DNA from: Paenibacillus harenae
Lineage (GTDB): Bacteria > Bacillota > Bacilli > Paenibacillales > Paenibacillaceae
Assembly: GCF_030812415.1 (NCBI RefSeq)
Contig: NZ_JAUSST010000002.1
Location: 1 to 64,000, forward strand
Length of the DNA stretch: 64,000 nt
Reading direction: 5' to 3'
Position numbers and translations under genes: made by a program
Notes under the pieces: generated by a model
The model's input: only the letters and a program-made list of their open reading frames with translations
Databases searched by the model: none
What the model was told of the DNA's origin: nothing
Shown: positions 60,509 to 64,000 of the stretch, piece by piece
How positions within the stretch are numbered: the first letter of the stretch is position 1
Layout: each line of letters starts with the position of its first letter

Positions 60509-62101
60509 TCATTCGGAATTTTGTGGCGTCGGTCTGGAACTTTGTTTCCGGCGCGGAGAGCGGTCCGTGAATATGAGTGGTGCGCGAACGAAGACATCCA
60601 ACAGCTGGCGCGGCCGGAGCGGCTGAATCGGTCCTAAATACGGCTGGCCTAACGAACGTAATGTCGTCATATGCCATAATATCGCCAAAAGTCCGAATAC
60701 CAATCCGAACCCTCCCATTGCGGCTGATAGCGCCATTAACGGAAACCTAAGGATGCGCAGGGCGATCGCCATGTTGTAATTAGGGATGGAGAAAGAAGCG
60801 ATTCCCGTCAACGATACGATAATGACCATAATCGGCGAAGTTAGTCCCGCATTGATGGCCGCTTCTCCGATGACGAGAGCGCCGACAATGCTTACGGCTG
60901 AGCCTACGGGACGGGGGAGTCGAATCCCGGCTTCCCGAAGCAGTTCGAAGAAAAAATCCATGATAAGCGCTTCGACAAATGCCGGAAACGGAATACCTTC
61001 ACGCGAATCCAAAATAGTAAGCAATAAAACCGTAGGGACCAATTCGGAATGAAAGGTTGTCAAGGCTATGTAGATGCTAGGGAGCGTCAAAGCCAGGAAA
61101 AAGGCGACGATGCGCAGCCACCGGACCAACGTCGAATATACCGTTCGCTGATAATAATCTTCGCTCGAATGCAGAAGCTCCACAAACAGCCCCGGACAAA
61201 TCAAGATTGATCCGGTCCCCTGTACCATAACCAAAATTTTTCCATCAAGCAGTGCGGCAACCGCAACGTCCGGACGCTCAGTGAAACGGAATTGGGGGAA
61301 CGGGGAATACATCGAGTCTTGGATTAACTCCTCGACATAAGATGTCTCCAAAACTTCCATATCTTGAACCTTGACAATGCGTCGTTTAAACTCTGCCAGC
61401 AGCTCCTGATCAACACTGCCTTCCAGATAACCATATACAATCTCCGTTCGAGTCTCGCCGCCGCCGTTCGTTATTTCCAGTTTGAAATTCGTGCTTTTTA
61501 ATCGGTGACGAAGCAGACCGATGTTTTTTTTAATATTCTCTACCGTGCTCTCTCTTGGACCTTGAACAACGATTTCATTTATAGGCTCGGTGATCTGTCT
61601 CGTTTCCACGCCGGTTGCTTCGAATATAAGCACCTTATCCCAACCGTCGTAGAATATGACCACAAATCCATCTAAAACCTTATTCACAGCCGTTTCAAAA
61701 TCATACACTAGCCTCGCCGACTCGGCTGAAACACCCTTGTCTTCGAAATGCTGAATGACGCTCTCCGTTGTCACTTCCGTCCCCGGTCCGACTTCATGCA
61801 TGACCAGATCTTGAAGAACCGATTTCATATAATTGATTTTCTTTCTCTGAATGATCGTGTCGAAATAAATCGATAACGCTTGTCCCGACATATTCGGACC
61901 GAACTTCCAGGGTAGATACGTTACATCGGCACAATTGCGGAAAACCTCTTCCAAACGAAGTCGGTTATCTTCGAGCTTTATCGATATGGGCGTCTTGGAC
62001 TTAGCACCTTCGCCGATAGTCCCATCAGCAATCGTCCCAGGAGTGGTTTGAGTCGCTCCCTGGTTGCCGCTTACACCTGAAGACGTAGAGTTATTTGTCA
62101 A
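60509..62101 (-). CDS. Spore germination receptor subunit A (GerA/GerKA family)
   Basis: The 530-residue protein has a Ser/Thr/Gly-rich N-terminus, a soluble domain (about 45-300, with FNCADVTYLPWKF-like start, RQITEPINEIVVQGPRESTV, FRFTERPDVAVAALLDGKIL), and a membrane domain (about 315-490, including DSREGIPFPAFVEALIMDFF, RLPRPVGSAVSIVGALVIGE, and FPLMALSAAMGGFGLVFGL). The TTG at 62101 follows AGGAGGTG. It is the first gene of the operon. Subunit A proteins assemble into an ion channel in the spore inner membrane that opens when the germinant binds. A promoter recognised by sigma-G is expected upstream but was not identified with confidence. Confidence 0.93.
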   Translation of the reverse strand: MTNNSTSSGVSGNQGATQTTPGTIADGTIGEGAKSKTPISIKLEDNRLRLEEVFRNCADVTYLPWKFGPNMSGQALSIYFDTIIQRKKINYMKSVLQDLVMHEVGPGTEVTTESVIQHFEDKGVSAESARLVYDFETAVNKVLDGFVVIFYDGWDKVLIFEATGVETRQITEPINEIVVQGPRESTVENIKKNIGLLRHRLKSTNFKLEITNGGGETRTEIVYGYLEGSVDQELLAEFKRRIVKVQDMEVLETSYVEELIQDSMYSPFPQFRFTERPDVAVAALLDGKILVMVQGTGSILICPGLFVELLHSSEDYYQRTVYSTLVRWLRIVAFFLALTLPSIYIALTTFHSELVPTVLLLTILDSREGIPFPAFVEALIMDFFFELLREAGIRLPRPVGSAVSIVGALVIGEAAINAGLTSPIMVIIVSLTGIASFSIPNYNMAIALRILRFPLMALSAAMGGFGLVFGLLAILWHMTTLRSLGQPYLGPIQPLRPRQLLDVFVRAPLIFTDRSPRRKQSSRPTPQNSE

Positions 62102-62327
62102 ATTAACACCTCCTGTTCGCTATTATTGGCAAGATTAGTATAATTTATTAATGATTCATAATAGATGGAACCGCTCGTACCTAAAGCTGCTTGCATGCAC
62201 AACTGCAAGGCAGAGAAGGACTTCGGCATATCATTTATTTAAAGAATGTAGCTGCGGAAGATGACTTCGCAGCTCCAAGGAAATCGAACGCGACTGTACG
62301 CCTCCAAGCGGTTCGTGAAATCGCCGT

Positions 62328-62393
62328 AATCGTAATTATAACTATTTACGATCTCGAACAGATGTGCTAATCTTAATCGTAATGTCTACGAAG
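62328..62393 (+). promoter_or_regulatory. Promoter with two Zur-like boxes upstream of the nickel/metallophore importer
   Basis: Box 1, AATCGTAATTATAACTATT (62328-62346), matches the Bacillus Zur core AATCGTAATNATTACGATT at 16 of 18 positions. Box 2, AATCGTAATGTCTACGAAG (62375-62393), matches 14 of 18. Between them lie TTTACG (62345) and TAATCT (62368), 17 bases apart, which fit -35 and -10. Box 1 touches the -35 and box 2 the transcription start. The rest of 62102-62327 holds no gene. Confidence 0.7.
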
Positions 62394-62420
62394 TACATAC
62401 GAATAAGTGGAGGTAAAAAG

Positions 62421-63950
62421 ATGTTTAAGGGATACAAGTTGTTATTCGTTTTTATTTTATCCGTTTTTATTTTGTCGGCCTGTTCTTCCGAGCCTGCTGA
62501 ACAACAAGCTGAAGGAAGTAAAAAGGTAAACCTGCTCTTTAATTTTGCGACCAGCTCGCTTGATCCTAATGTGAATACAAGTTATGTCTCGCTTCGTGCA
62601 GGAATAACGGAAACTTTGGTGCATCTCAATGATACGGACTTGACTATCGAGCCTTGGCTTGCAGAAAGCTGGGAAAGTCAAGATGGCCAATTATGGACAA
62701 TCGAGCTAAGAAAAGGCGTAACCTTTCAGAACGGCAAACCTATGGACGGAGCAGCTGTCAAAGCCTCTCTCGAGCGGGCAATGAAAGACAGCCTTGCGAT
62801 AAAGAATGCCTTGCGCATTGAATCGATAGAAGCCGATGCCAATACGTTGAAGATTAGAACGGCCGTACCGTTTCCCGAATTCCCATCTGAATTGGTTCAT
62901 CCCAACACTTCGATTATTGACGTAACGGAAGCGGACTTTGACAATAAACCGGTAGGAACGGGACCGTTTGCGGTATCTTCTTTTACCCCGGGGACGGCTG
63001 TGGATCTTGTGCGATACGACGGTTACTGGAATGGAGCCGCAAGATTGGAAGCAGCGAGATTCTCGTTTAACGAAGACGCCAATGCCCGTTCTCTTGCCCT
63101 CCAATCGGGAACCGCCGATATTGTCTTCCGTCCCGAAGTAGAAACGCTCGCTAACTTAGAAACTTTGCCAGGTGTGAAAGTGGAGTCCACGTCTACGTTC
63201 CGAGTGCATCAGATGACGATGAATCTGGAACGGAAATCGCTGCAAGACATCCATGTGCGCAAAGCCGTTGATGCATTAATCGATCGGCAATCCATTGCGG
63301 ATACCATTTTAAGAGGCCATGCCGAAGTTGCGGCGGGACCTTTCCCGTCCACCTTTTCGTTCGCGCCGGACTATCCTGAGAAAAAGACGGGAATGGAAGC
63401 TGCGAGAGCCTATCTTCAAGAAGCCGGGTATTCGGAAGTGGATGGAATTATGCAAAAAAACGGCGAACCGTTAACATTTAAACTTCTAACTTACAGTGCG
63501 CGTGCAGACTTGCCCTTGATTGCACAAGTGTTTCAGTCGGATGCAGGCCAGTTGGGAATAGATGTTCAAATCCAGCAGATCGAACTTCCTGAAGAGTACA
63601 TGGCAGCCAATCGGGACTGGGACCTGACCACGTACAGCAATTTAACTGCGCCCCGCGGGGATGCGGGTTACTATTTGAATGCAACGTATCATCCAAACGG
63701 CGCTTTGAATTTCAGCGGGGCGGATGATGCTCATTTAACAGCGCTTATCGATAAGTTAAACGCAACCGTTGGGCAAGAAAAGCGTTCGGCAATCGCTGAA
63801 CAAATTGCTCTGTATGTAGATGAACAAGTATATAATTCTTTTATTCTGCATCCGAACACGCTCGTTGCATATAAGTCCGATAAAGTTCTGAACTGGGTGA
63901 CATCCCGAAGCGAATATTACATGTTAACGAATGAATTGGATGTGAAGTAA
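62421..63950 (+). CDS. Nickel/opine-metallophore ABC transporter binding lipoprotein (NikA/CntA-like)
   Basis: The 509-residue protein has a lipoprotein signal (LFVFILSVFILSAC, lipobox LSAC) and the SBP_bac_5 fold: VNLLFNFATSSLDPNVNTSY, LVHLNDTDLTIEPWLAESWE, LRKGVTFQNGKPMDGAAVKA, VRKAVDALIDRQSIADTILR. The N-terminal part and short linkers resemble NikA/CntA rather than oligopeptide binders, suggesting import of nickel, zinc or cobalt as a metallophore complex. The ATG at 62421 has GTGGAGGT in front; longer frames have none. Two Zur-like boxes precede it and the permease gene follows with no gap. Confidence 0.85.
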   Translation: MFKGYKLLFVFILSVFILSACSSEPAEQQAEGSKKVNLLFNFATSSLDPNVNTSYVSLRAGITETLVHLNDTDLTIEPWLAESWESQDGQLWTIELRKGVTFQNGKPMDGAAVKASLERAMKDSLAIKNALRIESIEADANTLKIRTAVPFPEFPSELVHPNTSIIDVTEADFDNKPVGTGPFAVSSFTPGTAVDLVRYDGYWNGAARLEAARFSFNEDANARSLALQSGTADIVFRPEVETLANLETLPGVKVESTSTFRVHQMTMNLERKSLQDIHVRKAVDALIDRQSIADTILRGHAEVAAGPFPSTFSFAPDYPEKKTGMEAARAYLQEAGYSEVDGIMQKNGEPLTFKLLTYSARADLPLIAQVFQSDAGQLGIDVQIQQIELPEEYMAANRDWDLTTYSNLTAPRGDAGYYLNATYHPNGALNFSGADDAHLTALIDKLNATVGQEKRSAIAEQIALYVDEQVYNSFILHPNTLVAYKSDKVLNWVTSRSEYYMLTNELDVK

Positions 63951-64000
63951 ATGCTTCGGATTCTAGGCCGGCGATTCATCGAGGTTGCGATCTTTCTTCT
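63951..64000 (+). CDS. ABC permease, first codons (NikB/CntB-like), cut by the window edge
   Basis: An ATG directly after the lipoprotein stop starts MLRILGRRFIEVAIFLL, typical of the DppB/NikB permease N-terminus. Only 16 full codons are visible, so the family call rests partly on context. Confidence 0.6.
   Translation, partial: MLRILGRRFIEVAIFL

Noticed and set aside
62110-62170. Possible sigma-G promoter before the ger operon
   Set aside because: TGAATC and TATACTA are present but only about 10 bases apart, too close for sigma-G; not reported as a promoter.

Overview
The window reads as the chromosome of a spore-forming, plant-polysaccharide-degrading Firmicute of the Paenibacillus type. 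The reasons are strong AGGAGG ribosome sites with frequent TTG and GTG starts, a complete GerA-type germinant receptor operon, a SpoVB-like flippase, a sporulation sigma-K remnant, AraC and YesM/YesN regulators, and many secreted or cytoplasmic glycosidases. No rRNA, tRNA or CRISPR array was seen. Layout: 1-5.1 kb holds a partial GH43, a GH95 alpha-L-fucosidase and two truncated esterases. 5.7-15.3 kb holds secreted enzymes: a GH74 xyloglucanase with ricin-type module, a GH2 enzyme with two CBM32 modules, a broken copy of the 5' end of the GH74 gene, and a polysaccharide deacetylase. 15.4-20.3 kb is an A+T-richer cargo block (SLH-rhodanese protein, GH27 alpha-galactosidase, divergent AraC regulator) between IS1182 and recombinase/IS66 remnants. 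20.5-22.7 kb is a gene graveyard that includes the C-terminal half of a sigma-K gene. 22.7-25.8 kb is a Fur-box siderophore importer. 26-36.9 kb carries a collapsed bacitracin-type module, SpoVB, two TetR-regulated loci, a gluconate-dehydrogenase-like pair and a dead tyrosine recombinase. 37-42.8 kb carries a UvrA2-like ATPase coupled to a serine hydrolase, an Mrr-type nuclease and an antibiotic kinase. 43-51.3 kb has a GH42 locus among many pseudogenes. 51.4-57.6 kb has an intact GH43, a nicotianamine-synthase-like gene overlapping dgoD, and an AraC-MFS pair. 57.9-62.1 kb is the ger operon on the minus strand. 62.3 kb to the end begins a nickel/opine-metallophore ABC importer with two Zur-like boxes. 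How they fit: the GH74, GH95, GH43, GH2, GH27 and GH42 enzymes would together strip fucose, galactose and xylose from xyloglucan and related hemicelluloses, and DgoD could take galactonate further. The NAS-like synthase, the MFS pump and the Zur-controlled importer are candidates for one metallophore pathway, though no opine dehydrogenase is visible here. An unusual theme is the number of genes collapsed by deletion into out-of-frame chimeras (esterase/SGNH, bceR/bceB, IS66 tnpA/tnpC, APH/isomerase, GH36, YesM, a lipoprotein), next to otherwise healthy operons. A family of short hairpin repeats sits at several of these breakpoints. All functional assignments come from reading motifs by eye; no database search was run.
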